NCBI GenBank assembly: GCA_949752745.1
Contig: OX457027.1
Span: forward strand, 13,981,556 to 14,045,555
DNA: 64,000 nucleotides
Reading direction: 5' to 3'
DNA from: Protula sp. h YS-2021
Taxonomy: Eukaryota > Annelida > Polychaeta > Sabellida > Serpulidae
How positions within the stretch are numbered: position 1 is the stretch's first letter; each line of letters begins with the position of its first letter. The position numbers and the translations under genes are program-made. Below, piece after piece: positions 12,240 to 44,110 of the stretch. The notes beneath the pieces are model-generated. The model had not been told where the DNA came from. It saw only the letters and a program-made list of their open reading frames with translations, and ran no database searches.

Positions 12240-12850
12240 ACAAAGCAGTCACTTTTGGAAATAGAACTCCAAACAGACGCATTAAGGGAGGTAGGGATGG
12301 GGGATTCATTGTCAGGACCGAATGTGGAAAGGAAATGGTCATCCGCCTTTCACAGGTACCATATCCACCGGCTGGAGCTCCGATTGGTCTGGATAGCTCT
12401 GAACAAGCTATCAAACCAATTCGTAGACAAGAGTGTCCGAATTCTCCCGGACAACCCACAACAGTTGCGTACCTAAACAGACAAGGAGGAACCAAATCCC
12501 CCCCCCCCCCCAAATCTCGGATCTTACTTTCCAAATCCTGTTATTGGCACGGCATCTGCATCACGGCCCATCACTTCTCTAGAAAACTCAATGTTCTGGC
12601 CGACATAGCCTCCAGGACGGGCCAGGTTATTCACAAAGAGTGGTGTCTGGCCCAATCTTCTATCCAATGGGTGTCACGTCAATCCCCATGGAGACCTCCG
12701 ACGTTAGATCTATTCGCCAATGCACTGATAACACGACTACGCAGGTTTGTGTCCCCATGTCCGGATCAAACAGCCTGGGCAGTGGACGCACATAAGTGCC
12801 TATGGCCCTACAGGAGGTACTCTATGTATTCCCCCACAAGCAACCCTCCG
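12240..12850 (+). pseudogene. DIRS RNase H-like and connection region remnant
   Basis: Frame fragments include LELRLVWIALNKLSNQFVDK, then YLNRQGGTKSP, LNVLADIASR, and PTLDLFANALITRLRRFVS followed by PCPDQTAWAVDA. These are typical of the region between RT and recombinase in DIRS elements (pattern LADxLSR ... DLFA ... FVSPxPDPLAWAVDA). At least one frameshift splits it. It is missing from copy B, where 11060 joins directly to about 12850. Confidence 0.8.
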
Positions 12851-13309
12851 CCAAGTGTTACAGAGAATAACCCAGCTGAAACCACCAACTCTGTCATTGA
12901 TAGTCCCGTGGTTCCCAGAAGCCCCGCGGTTCATTCTGCTCCTCCGCTGCAAGGTAATCAAGTTCATTCCAATACCTTGCCACAGGGTATTTCTGTCTTG
13001 ACCGCACTGGCAATATTTCCACCCGTCCCCAAATTTGCTAAACGGGCATCTGTGGGGCCTAACCCAACATTCTTAGAGAAGTAACGGACTTTTTGCTGAA
13101 GGACAAGGTAGGACCCATAGAGAGTTAACTAGCCGCCATTGGTTCTAGACTTAAAGCATCCACTGGCTATGACGCCGGGGAGGATACGGCCTAATCACAA
13201 TTAATCAGGCACTTCAAGGTAAATTCCCGTCCCTCAAATTCCAACGCATCCAAGTGGGGCCTGTCACTAGCACTACGATATTGAAAATGTCCAGAAATTT
13301 TCAGTAAAA

Positions 13310-14155
13310 AGGTCATTTCCGTTAAGGATTCCACGGTAAGATTTACGTTGTTGTTAGCCCTGGCGTTCTTCAAACGGAGAAGCGAAATTCATGCACTAGA
13401 TAGAGAAGTGAGAAAAGAAAACGATGAGTGGAACAAAATTTTCTTTATCCGAAGAGCTGGCTTTATGGGGAAGACCCATATTGTCACCCAGTGCTTGGGT
13501 ACCTTAAAACATATAACGCTCTCGACCCTAAAAGAGGAGCAAGTGACCGAAGGTCGGGTCTCTCTATTCCCGGTCAGAGCGCTATGCCAATATCTTTAGA
13601 TTTCGAAGACATACACCATTCAGAAAGTCAAAAAGCCCTCATTATTTCCTACATGCCAAAATTCTAGGACCTTTCCAAACAAAATATCTCAAATTACATT
13701 AAAAAGGTCATGTTAGCAGCCTATGAGCGAGCACAGACCGATACGGGACTCTAAAACGAATGCAAGTTGAGACCCATCATGCCCATCAAATCGCAAACTC
13801 ACTCAGAGCTCTCCGTAATGTTTCTCTATCAGATATACTTAAAACAGGCTGTTGGCCTTCTCCCAATTCGATTGTAAAGTACTATCTTAAAGAGATCTTG
13901 CAAAATGAACTTAGAGGCTTTTACTCTTTAGACCCCTTCATAGCAGCAGAAACTACCATTACGGTCCCATCTGATTGCAGGCAACCCGCCCCTAAGCTGA
14001 AAGGCAAAAGCAAGCAGAAACAGGCATTCGTTAAGGGATATAGTAATGGATTCAAGGGCAAGAAGAACGACACATCGAGACGTTACCTCCCTCTCCTGAG
14101 TACCACAGCGCAAGTGTTCTTCATCACCACTGGACTACTATTTTCATTTGTATGA
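13310..14155 (+). pseudogene. DIRS tyrosine recombinase remnant
   Basis: Fragments in frame order: LLALAFFKRRSEIHAL (about 13350-13395), VSLFPVRALCQYL, then HAHQIANSLRALRNVSLSDI and the tyrosine segment SIVKYYLKEI (about 13870-13905). These match the recombinase box R, the H-x-x-R-type helix and the catalytic Tyr region of DIRS recombinases. A stop at 13600 and frame changes break it. The copy-B counterpart is 51060-51640. Confidence 0.8.
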
Positions 14156-14620
14156 ACGATATTTAAATTTTTGAGGAACTTTTTCATTTAAATATCATTT
14201 TAAATTCAAGCAAGGTCACCACGGACCTAATTACCCGCTTCCTCCTGTCCTCCACTCTTTTCGGGCCCCAAGGTCAGAAAAAGGGGGCATACACCACACC
14301 ACTTGTTCCAGTAGTCCCAACCAACCCCAGCAGCAAGCGGACCGGTCCATAGTGACCATGCTCACCACGCCAATGAGCCCATAATTGTCGCAAGACACGG
14401 ATAAACACATTGGAGTGAAACTTTTTCACCATTTTAGGTTAAAATTCAAATAATATTAGAATTTAAAAGAGTTTCTAGTCGTATTTTGTAGATTTTTGTA
14501 AAATGTGCAACTTTACTTTGTGTTCGGGTTATTGAGGTTTATCAATTACCTCAACTTTAGCCTCAGAATAGCATGTTATTTGATATCGTGAATACAGCTG
14601 GCTCGATTCCCAGCAGTGTC
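14156..14620 (+). other. 3' non-coding part of DIRS-like element
   Basis: Matches 51890-52375 in the second copy. It precedes the target site of the nested LINE. No coding signal. Confidence 0.7.
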
Positions 14621-14634
14621 AAGTTTATTTCACG
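14621..14634 (+). repeat. Target-site duplication, left copy
   Basis: AAGTTTATTTCACG here and again at 17214-17227 flanks the nested LINE. The second DIRS copy has one uninterrupted AAGTTTATTTCACGTAAATC at about 52374-52393, which is the empty site. Confidence 0.95.
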
Positions 14635-14749
14635 GCGTCGATGGCCTGTCTTCTGAATTTTATATCAAGTTTTGGAATAACATTGGTCCCATACTTACTG
14701 ACGTCATAAATATATCACATTCAGAAGGAGCACTACCACCCTCATAACA

Positions 14750-15649
14750 TTGCTGCACAAAAGGGGTAAAGACCCTGAGATTATTAACAACTGGAGACCA
14801 ATCTCCCTATTAAATACAGATTACAAGATATTATCTAAAAGTCTAGCTAATAGAATCTCCCCATACTTAAATAAACTAATAAATGAAGATCAAACTGGAT
14901 TTATAAAAGGAAGATACATTGGTGAAAATATTCGATTGATTTCAAACCTATTAGACTTTACTGATAATGAAGGAATCCCTGGTTTGCTCGTTCAAATAGA
15001 TTTTGAAAAGGCCTTTGACAGTTTGGAAAGGAACTTTATGCTGAAAATGTTAAAAAAAATTAATTTTGGACCGGAACTCATATCTTGGATTAAGCTATGC
15101 TACACAGATATTTCTAGTACAGTAATGAATAACGGTTATAGCACCGGATGGTTCGAGATACGAAGGGGTGTGAGACAGGGTTGCGGTCTCTCCTGCATGG
15201 TCTTTGTTCTCGCAGTCGAGTTCATGGCCCAAATGATACAAGACAACGACAAAATCATAGGCTTGAAGGTCGGAAAAAGTGAATTTAAGTTAACTCAGTT
15301 TGCAGATGACACAACAGGTATTTTGAGTAGTGTTGAATCAATTCCAGAATTTTTTCGAACGCTAGAAAACTTTGCAAGCCAGTCAGGCCTTAAAATCAAC
15401 AAAGATAAAACTTTACTTATATGGCTGGGACCTTGCAAAAAAAAAAGGAAAGGCGCTTATGATTTAGAAGTGTCCCGAAACTGTTTAAACATGCTTGGAA
15501 TCTCCCTTGGATATGACCTTAAAAAATGCAACGAAAAGAACATTATCGATAAGATTGCACAAATGAGAGAAAAGTACCTATTTTGGTCTTGTAGAGTACT
15601 CAGCCTGTTTGGAAAAATTCTAATAACTAAGTCACTTGGAATAACTTAA
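14750..15649 (+). pseudogene. L1/Tx1-like reverse transcriptase fragment
   Basis: About 300 codons without a stop. Motifs: NNWRPISLLNTDYKILSK, DQTGFIKGRYIGENIR, LVQIDFEKAFDSLE, IRRGVRQGCGLS and the catalytic LTQFADDT (about residues 180-187 of the frame). The FEKAFDSLE and RRGVRQGC style points to the L1/Tx1 group rather than CR1 or jockey. It ends at a stop at 15649; homologous sequence continues in other frames, so it is not a functional ORF. Confidence 0.9.
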
Positions 15650-15912
15650 TTTACTCCCTTTCTAACACTAGCTGTGACGCAGGCTGCATAAAGCAAGCAC
15701 AAAAAGAAACTTCATCATTTTTATGGGGTTATTCTACACCAAAACTTAAACATACCACTATAATAAGGAACTATGATGAGGGTGGACTAAAAGCAATTGA
15801 CATCCAATCACAGAATATGGCTCTCAAATTTGCTTGGTTACCAAAATTAATGCAACGAAAAAAGTGATCAAAAGTAGTAAATTATTACTTAAATAAGGTT
15901 GGTGGCCTAAGT

Positions 15913-16329
15913 TTGTTAATGCATTGCAACTTTGACGTAAAAAAACTCCCTTATATGCCTCCCTTTTATCAAGATATCTTACAAGCTTTTAAAACAATAT
16001 ATCAAACCTCGACAATGTGTAAGCAATTACTCTGGAACAATCAAGATATACTTATAGAAAATAAACCCATATTCTTTAAGAACTGGTTCCAAAACGGAAT
16101 TGTTTTTATACAAGATCTAGTGAATAAAAATAATAGATGGCTGACACGCGATGAACTAATGAGGAAATATAACATCAAAGTTAATTACCTAACATTAACT
16201 AGCATTCAACAAGCAATTAAACAACAAATTTTACCTAATCAATCCTGTGCTTTAGGAAGTTGCATATTTAGAACTAGAAGTGGTCAGCGTTTAAATGTAA
16301 CAAATTGTAAGTCAAGGGATTTTTTATAA
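15913..16329 (+). pseudogene. L1/Tx1-like ORF2 C-terminal fragment
   Basis: The frame includes LPYMPPFYQDILQAFKTIYQ and LLWNNQDILIENKPIFFKNW, the pattern downstream of the RT in L1/Tx1 elements of aquatic animals. It is separated from the RT by stops and from the next piece by a stop at 16329. Confidence 0.8.
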
Positions 16330-16336
16330 AGAACTA

Positions 16337-16867
16337 GTGAAACAAATAAGTCAACCCCCGACTAGCTTAAAAATATGGAAGAACAAGGGGATAGATCTTA
16401 CCCTAGTAAACAAAAGTATCAAAATATCAAGAGATTCATGTCGCGATAACAAACTACTTTCCTTCCAGTTCAAGATATTAAACGACATAGTAGCCAACAA
16501 TAAAAATCTGGAAAAATGGGGAATTAAATTAGACAAAAATTGCTCTGAATGTAATGTATTAGAAGATAATTTCCACCTGTTCATAAATTGTCCTAAAACA
16601 GTGGCAATAATAAGAAAAGCATGGCAACTCCTTGGTCTTAAAGGCTTTCACGCTACTGAGTTTCTGTTAGAATCTTGTAACAACGCTGAAAACCTTATTT
16701 TTCTTATTTTAAAATACCAAATATGGGATACCCGATTCCGCAATTTAGCCTTCAATCATTCGACCTTCATGCATGAAGTAAGCATGTACATGCAAGTAGA
16801 TAAGATTAGCTTAGACGACGATAGATACCATAGGAAATGGGGATCGTGGTCCATCAAGGACAATTAA
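16337..16867 (+). pseudogene. L1/Tx1-like ORF2 terminal region with CCHC box
   Basis: A 176-codon frame containing CSECNVLEDNFHLFINC, a C-x2-C-x7-H-x4-C cluster that is usual near the end of L1-like ORF2. It ends about 340 bp before the TAAA-type tail. Confidence 0.85.
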
Positions 16868-17213
16868 AAAAACGGATCTTGCTTTCTTTTCTTTTCTTTT
16901 TTTTCTTCTTATCTCGTTAATGCATACCTACATTAGTCAAACCATATGTACGTCCCAAAAAACCTATGACACTTCTGCACACTCCTTGTCTTTCATGTCT
17001 GCTTTTTCTTACAAATGTTTACTACATCATAGATGCGAGTGAATTTATAGACAATTGTTAAAATAACTGCAGTATTGTCTGGGTGCTTCGACACCTAGCG
17101 ATGTGTAAACTGTGTGTCTGCAAAAGGTTGCTGGAAGGTTTTTGGTGTAAATGTGTGAGTAATTGATGTGACGTACAATGTCTTCCTTTTCAATAATAAA
17201 TAAATAAATAAAA

Positions 17214-17227
17214 AAGTTTATTTCACG
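17214..17227 (+). repeat. Target-site duplication, right copy
   Basis: Second copy of AAGTTTATTTCACG; DIRS sequence resumes directly after it (TAAATCACAGG). Confidence 0.95.
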
Positions 17228-17753
17228 TAAATCACAGGGATTTACGATCGTATTGTCAAATATCAATGTTTAAGTTATTATTTGATACCCTCGATGTTAT
17301 GTGCTTGAGATCGGGGTCCATCCAGTGGGCGGAAAAATGGGGGTGTCACTCATAGAATATCACTCATAGAATATCGAACTATCAATTACATGTATCAGAC
17401 CCCGTCATGCTGATCCTATGTAACTTATCCGTACCAAGATCTGTGGTGGGATTAGAAGTGTTCCCCAACCCAAGTTTATGGAAACATTAAAAGAAGTGGA
17501 ACGTAGTTTGGCATTTTATTCTGACTTCAACTACAGTTCAACTTCACCTTCTTTTTGATGAACTTTTATGTACCTAGCGTAATTCGCAACCTTTTCTGTG
17601 GGTGCAGTTCAGAGTGGCAATCTCCCCTACTCGGGACTTAAGTCCCATCTAAAAGTCGAGATAAGCGAATTCAAAGCGCAAAGAGCAAAAGCGCAATTCG
17701 CGTTCTCCACTTTTAGCCTACTCTCCTATCCATCCCTTAACTAGCTTGGGGGA

Positions 17754-17876
17754 GTTTTACAACCATCGTGTGGGGCTTAAAAAGAATGTCCGTTGTCAAT
17801 CAATCACGAAACACCAGAGGATTCCCTCTTTCGATGACTCGATGGATTGATGGCGGAATATGCTAGTTCTAACTGC
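17754..17876 (-). repeat. Right inverted terminal repeat of DIRS-like element A
   Basis: Reverse complement of the left repeat at 8548-8660, ending GCTAGTTCTAACTGC. The orthologous end in copy B is 53028-53140. Confidence 0.85.
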
Positions 17877-18119
17877 TACAAAAAAGTTTATTTTTATTCT
17901 GTGTGAAAGGTTTAAACCAGAAGGGAACGCATCTTAAAGTGGAGAACACAAATTGCGCTTTTACTGGTAAAAGCTTGTTTTACGAAATAAAACGTTAGTA
18001 TAATGTAATTTATAACATGGTTTATAATATGGCTTACAATTGTCAAAATATGATTTGTAATGAAATTATAATACGGCTATGCCTGCTGAATGTTGTTTCC
18101 CAATAAATAATGTGGTTCT

Positions 18120-18760
18120 TGTGTTACCACACCTGTTACCATATCTGTTACCATGCACATCCGTTGCCACATCTGATGTGATATCACACCTTTTAATGCA
18201 TCCATTACCATATAGATCTGTTACCACATCTGTTATCATGCAATTATATTACCAGGCACATATATTACACCATCTATTACCACGCACATCTATTATCTCA
18301 TCTGTTGCCATGCACATCTGTTCCCGCGTCTGTTAACATGAACATCTGTTATCATGTACATATATAACCACATCTGTTACCCCCCCCCATCTATTACCAT
18401 GCCCATCTGTTACCATGCACGGCTATTACCACATCAGTGATGATACACATAGATTACCATATCTGTTACCATGCACATCTATTACACATCTGTTACCATG
18501 CCCATCTGTTACCACATCTATTGCCATGCACATCTTTTGCCACACCTGTTTCCTCATCTGCTACCATGCAAACCTGTTACCATGCACATCTATTACCACA
18601 TCTGTTACCATGCACATCTATTACCTCATCCGTTAGAATGCACAGCTGTTACCACATCTGTTACGATGCATATCGATTAGCATATCTGTTACCATGGACA
18701 TCTATAACCGCATCTGTTACCGTGCCCATCTGTTGCCACATTTGTTATCATGCATATCTC
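18120..18760. repeat. Minisatellite of CATCTGTTACCATGCACATCTATTAC units
   Basis: About 35 variable 15-18 bp half-units alternating CACATCTGTTAC and CATGCACATCTATTAC. Overlapping open frames rich in His-Leu-Leu-Pro are repeat translations. Copy B carries a (TA)n tract near the equivalent place. Confidence 0.92.
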
Positions 18761-20635
18761 GTTGAAATGAGCTAATGATTAGCTATGTCAAAAACTCTAC
18801 TATTACTCGGTTCTACTACTTCATCATCATCGTCATCGTCTTCTTTCATTTCGTCGTCTCCATGTTTTCTCTCTGACGACCAAGCATCTGAAGCAAGTTT
18901 TTTTTCGGGGCATAGTTTGTCTCCAGTACGTATCTAGATTAATTTTTGTTTCAAACCTGCCCAACTCGAATATATATATATATCTATATTCTGACGAAAA
19001 ATTATGATTGTTGATAGTCCCGAACTTGGTGAAAACAACGACAAAATCCGAGAAATGTCTCCAACCAACAGACTTCTATTAATAAGAATTCAGGCAGTGT
19101 GCTCAGAATCTGAACACCCTGTTCTTTTACTCTGTACTCGACTTCCAGTCTAAGAAATAAAGATCCGCTACCCTTCGGTAGGATTCATATTAACACAAAT
19201 CACTCGACCATACGGCTATTTATTAATTAGGCAGATTTAGTAATCGGTTGCACGTGACATTTTAACTTATAAAAGTAAATGTGTTGGCCTTATTCTGTTA
19301 TTTTCATGCAATTTCTATGGAAAATGAATCCCAGTAACTCCCGGTAAAAAATAACACACGAAATTGTGAAACCCTAGGCGGAATGGTTTTGCAGAAAAGT
19401 CCGCAAAAAGTCGGTCTCGTGTTTTATATTCTAAGCTTTAGATGTCACCCCACACTGGCTGAATGCCTCTCCATTTCCTTACACGAATCTCTCTAATAAG
19501 TTTTCAATAATAATGCAATTAATAAAATCAATTCAGTGTTGGTTTGAGGCACTTATAGTCTTCATATATTTTTATGCATTCCTTGTTAATTTACAACTTC
19601 GTTTGATTATTAAGACATTTCAAAATAGTATTGAATAACTTGTGAAATTCACTGAGTACAACATTTGTGAGGGTTGCTCTTATCAAATCATGTGACGTTT
19701 TATTTTCCGATAAATTGCATCTTTTACTTGAATGTTGAGATTTTTGTCGCTTTTGCCCTGAAAATTGTACCTTCAAATATTCATTTCACATGAGCTCTCC
19801 AAGGTTAAAATATTATTGAAAATTCCAGTGAATTTGTAAACTCATTGATTTGAAAGATTTGGTGGAATTGTGGATGCATATTTTTCCGTTTTTTAGTAAG
19901 GCGGGGTGGGGGGAGGAGCGCGAGAATTGTAACAACAACAGTGACAACGATTTTGTGTGGTAATGGCACAGAGCTCTCTGCACTGTAAATTCAAAAATAT
20001 ATTGCAGATTTTGTTTTGCACATACACTGACAGTTCATCGATAAAAGAACAGCTTCCTTTTCAGCCACACAAACGGATATAACAGAAAGCCTTCGTATTC
20101 TGTGACCACCATTCTAACAACAATTCAAACTGACTTTCAGCATTATTAAAACTGAACCGAATTTTAAATGATTTCTGTGAGCAAAGGGTAGTCATCATTT
20201 ATGTTATTGTCTTGCTCATGCACAGTTATTGACTAAAATCTCTTCCTTGCCATAGCTCTTAGCTCACTCTTCCATATCTAACCCTAATTTGGGCTGATGC
20301 AAAGCCGTGGGATATACATCGTGTTTGATGGATATGTCTCTTGGATATATATGTTGTCTCCAGTAGCAAGGGGGGATGTTTTATTGTTCAGAGGAGCTTT
20401 CATAACGGGAGCAATAAAACAGCCCTGCCAAGCACTTGAACAAGTGTGTTGTTGTTGTTGTTTTTGTCTCATGTATTGTAAGCGGGTTTTGAGAGCTGGT
20501 CACATCTTTTGCTGAATGTGATGTAATTTCTATAAAATCAGACATACCGAATAGGATAAAAGATAAAGAAACAAGACCTATACTGTGTTTGGTAAGTCAG
20601 TAAATAATCGAAAGAGAGAGCTATCGTCCCGGGTT
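18761..20635. other. 3' flank of gene A, conserved with copy B, no gene seen
   Basis: Stretches match 53330-54400 (for example around 20290-20450 and 54035-54190). I find no exon-like frame or RNA gene. The conserved 20290-20450 part could be distal 3' untranslated sequence, but that is only a guess. Confidence 0.5.
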
Positions 20636-20930
20636 GCATGCATGTGTTCATATGGTCAAAGAGGATGTGCGTATGTGTTCATGCAGTCGGAGCATAAAGT
20701 ATCCGAGGACTCGTGCATGTAGTCCGACCATAGTCAGCGAGGACACCTGCATGTGTCCATGTAGTCCTGCCATACCGCTCCAAGGACACGTGCACGTGTT
20801 CAAATAGTCCGGACATACAATCCGCGACAACACGCGCATGTTTTCATGTAGTCTGGACACACATTCCCTGAGTACACGTGTATGTGTTGATGCAGCCTGT
20901 GTATTAGGTCCCCAAGGACGCGTTGAAGGT
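20636..20930. repeat. 44-bp minisatellite downstream of gene A
   Basis: About six or seven units built around GTGTTCATGTAGTCCGGACATACA and CCGAGGACACGTGCAT. The matching array in copy B is 54420-54715. It starts about 135 bp beyond the stop codon of gene A and so could lie in the 3' untranslated region. Confidence 0.88.
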
Positions 20931-21065
20931 AGTATTGGGTGCATTAATAAGAAGTTCAGGTTCATTCATTGCAGTGCGTTTCACGCTCGACCTGTACTAT
21001 CACAGCTCACTTTTTCAGGAGTAGATATATTATGTTTGGAAGCTTAATGTTGATGAAACTGGATG

Positions 21066-41460
<20,395 letters not shown>

Positions 41461-42254
41461 AGCTATGATTTAATATTTATATGCTCAAATTTACCTTTAT
41501 ACCACGTAAAATATCTCAGTTTAAACTTTCATAGCTGGTGCATGTATGTATTATACAAATATTTGTATTTTTCCATGGCTTTACAATATCACACAAGCAC
41601 ATGTGTCAAGATTAATCAATAGCGAACATGGATCTTTATAATAAGCTGTAGGGGTTTTATTTGTTAGCTGTCTTTGGCCATGAACGGGACTCACGCCTGC
41701 TGATCCCCAGTGGCCGTATTCACAAAACTTAACTGTACAGTGAACTGATTCCTTTAACTGCTCATTTAGCAAACAGAACTGTGAAAGTTAATTCATTAAT
41801 TTTATTTTTATACTGAAGCAACTTCTTGTAAAAGGTATCTGCTTAATTAGGTTAAATCAGCTGCTTTTGCCTGTGCAGTGTAAGTTAACTGCACAGTTGG
41901 ATGTAATGGATGTTAGCAACTGATATGTTATTATATGACAACAGTTCCTTGTGTCAAGGGGTATCTTATGAATTATCTTACAAACAAATTCTCATGAAGA
42001 CGTTCCCATATCGCATTCTCCCACAGTGCTGTATATTAATACTTCACAGCATGGTTACAGTCGGTTTGTAAATATGCTCAGCCAAACACCCTTAGATCTA
42101 AAAAACATTGACGTAATGTCATGGCACAACATACTGCAGTTCTGGGATATATCGTCTGGTGTGATCGATCTCCTTGGGTAAATATATTGAAGTGATTGGC
42201 CTTCTGAACTGGTTATCGTTCACTTTAGATACAGATTCTAAAAGGCCACCTGGC
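41461..42254. other. Upstream region of gene A and junction to segment B
   Basis: No clear promoter elements or CpG-rich stretch. The B segment's minisatellite starts at 42255, so the tandem-duplication junction probably lies within or near this interval. Confidence 0.45.
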
Positions 42255-42475
42255 TCGCACACAGGCCCACACAAACAGGACCGCATGAACAAACCACACA
42301 AACAGGACCGCACAAACAACACCATACAAACAGGATCCCACGAACAGGACCCCACAAAAGGACCGCACTAACAAGACCACACAAACAGGACCGCACAAAC
42401 AGGACTGCACAAACAGGACCGCAGAGACAGGACCGCACGAACAAGACCACACAAACAGAACCGTACGAACAACTC
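42255..42475. repeat. Minisatellite, about 15-bp GGACCGCACAAACA units (copy B block)
   Basis: Same family as 1-845 but only about 15 units. It abuts, and appears to have replaced part of, a LINE reverse transcriptase fragment. Confidence 0.94.
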
Positions 42476-42482
42476 CTGGAAA

Positions 42483-42640
42483 TGCCAACAGTGGACGAGC
42501 AGATTGCTTGCATCCGGCGTCAGATATTGTCTTAATCTTGCTGTATTTCCCACGAACTCACTTTGAGGTTTTTAAATTTATCTATCGTCATAGAGTTATC
42601 GAAGATGGAACCGAGATTTTTCAAGTGAGATAACCATGTA
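42483..42640 (-). pseudogene. LINE reverse transcriptase fragment cut by minisatellite
   Basis: Minus frames show LGSIFDNSMTIDKFKNL (about 42569-42619) and, after a frame change, RQYLTPDASNLLVH, matching the 1421-1687 fragment. The homologous sequence stops where the minisatellite starts. Confidence 0.75.
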
Positions 42641-43699
42641 ATAATACTGGAACCAAGGACTACATACTACTAAGATATAACACTCCCTTTACAGCCTATA
42701 GTATCCAGCTGACTGCAGCTCCCTGGTGGAAGAGATGCAAACTGAAAAAACAGCTGTCTAAACACTTTACAGTATTGGTGTTAAGCTCAATATCTGAATA
42801 GAGTTTAGAGGATTTAAATTAGCTGAACAATAGAAGTATGAAGGATAAAAAATGGCATTTTATTAGCAAAGCCAGCTTTTATTTAGCAAATCTGATTAGA
42901 TAACGATCACCCCTTCTGTCAAAGATCACAATAGTAAAGGTAAATACTGCTCTCATATTTACACATGAAGAAGCTTTAAAACTTTTATGTTTCTTTTACC
43001 ACTCAAGGATCTAATTGAAGAAAAATGGGCCATTTACAAAACGAAATGAATTCGCATCTTCATAAACAATCTTACAGCGCTTTTTATCTTTTTAACACAC
43101 GCGGTATTTGTACATTCAACATTTGTACATACTTTTTCCACATCTCTGGCATTGCAAACGAGTATTGTGTGAAGTTTTGTCATTTGCTGCACCATTGGAA
43201 AAAGGTGACGAAAGCAGATTCCAGATCTTTTACAAATAACCCAATGGTATAAATTATGCACCTTCTTTACTGTAATCTTTTGCTCTAAAAAATGTACGAA
43301 TTCGAATCAGAAACTGATTTGGAAACAAACTCTGTAATACATATGTTACAGTTTTTAAGGTTCTTGTGAAGAACCACCGCATCAAATCCGCTCGACTGGT
43401 GCTTTGAACCCATTTCATGTTCATAAAAAAGAGACAAAAACTACTTCAAACACCTTACTTGAGGAAAGATAAGAAAACATCAGCCACGGAATTATTGATT
43501 TGATTACTTTTCTTTGAAAAAATTTAACATATTTTGAAAAAAATGTTATCTGTCTTTGTCCGTTGGTAATCGAAGAAAAGAAAGATTGCAGTTGTAATAG
43601 TCATTGTCGCATCCAATTGTTTTTAAAAACTTTAAGAGCGAAAAATTAATGAAAAATTAAAAAAAAAACACGTGCACTTTCCAGGTGACCTCAATGTTT

Positions 43700-44110
43700 T
43701 GACAGCTTAATTTGCAACTCTTATACCAGGCGGCGCCACTGCTGTGTGGATACGCGAAAATGGCTGAGTGTCATATATTAGTAGTAAACAGTTTTTGCTG
43801 GAACCAAAAGTGATAGCTATTTGATGATAGGTCTGTGAGGTTATGCTTCGACCCATAAAACTTTTGTCACCGTTCAGTTCGAGAAATTGTGCGCACATCC
43901 ACCGTTTAAAAGCTGCTATAAATTGCTGTAAACTAGTTAAACTGTCATTTGAATTCCGTTTCGGATCAAAAGCAATATACAGTTGCGAGTTATCCGCGTT
44001 GGAGTGATATTGCACATTATATACCTTTAGCGATGTCCGCCAGTGGGCTAACATCAACTGTAAAAAAAGATTGGCCCAAGGACCGAGCCTTGTAGGTTTA
44101 TCTTTCCATT
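43700..44110 (-). pseudogene. LINE reverse transcriptase palm fragment
   Basis: Fragments QGSVLGPIFF (about 44105-44075) and NADNSQLYIAFDP, then WMCAQFLELNGDKS in another frame. These correspond to the QGSVLGP and YADDTQLY motifs of CR1/L2-type RT; the catalytic YADD is mutated to NADN. Same strand and probably same element as 42483-42640, with about 1.1 kb of unrelated sequence between. Confidence 0.75.

Larger units (their letters stand above)
14635..17213 (+). mobile_element. 5'-truncated L1/Tx1-like LINE nested in the DIRS element
   Basis: Bounded by the 14-bp target-site duplication and ending in an AATAAATAAATAAATAAA tail. It carries reverse transcriptase and the C-terminal Cys-His region but no endonuclease, so it is truncated at the 5' end. 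The copy-B empty site shows insertion after the segmental duplication. Confidence 0.95.
8548..17876 (+). mobile_element. Decayed DIRS-type (tyrosine recombinase) retrotransposon, copy A, with nested LINE
   Basis: Bounded by inverted repeats (8548-8660 and 17754-17876). The inside shows, in plus-strand order, a Cys-rich gag-like ORF, a reverse transcriptase with a YLDD box, a DIRS-style RNase H region and a tyrosine recombinase. That order and the absence of an integrase core fit the DIRS order. All ORFs carry stops and frameshifts. A 2.6-kb L1/Tx1-like LINE sits inside at 14635-17213. Without it the element is about 6.7 kb. The same element, differently deleted, is at 48398-53140 with matching outer flanks, so insertion predates the segmental duplication. 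Confidence 0.85.

Noticed and set aside
12203..13084. A 293-codon ORF as a single functional gene
   Set aside because: It spans two different frames of homology to the DIRS RNase H and connection region; the start has no homology and a frameshift lies inside.
18120..18760. CRISPR-like regular repeats
   Set aside because: Units are contiguous without unique spacers, and the window is clearly eukaryotic.
41461..41560. TATA-like word just upstream of the gene A ATG
   Set aside because: It lies only about 20 bases before the ATG, too close for a promoter of this transcript, and the region is AT-rich.
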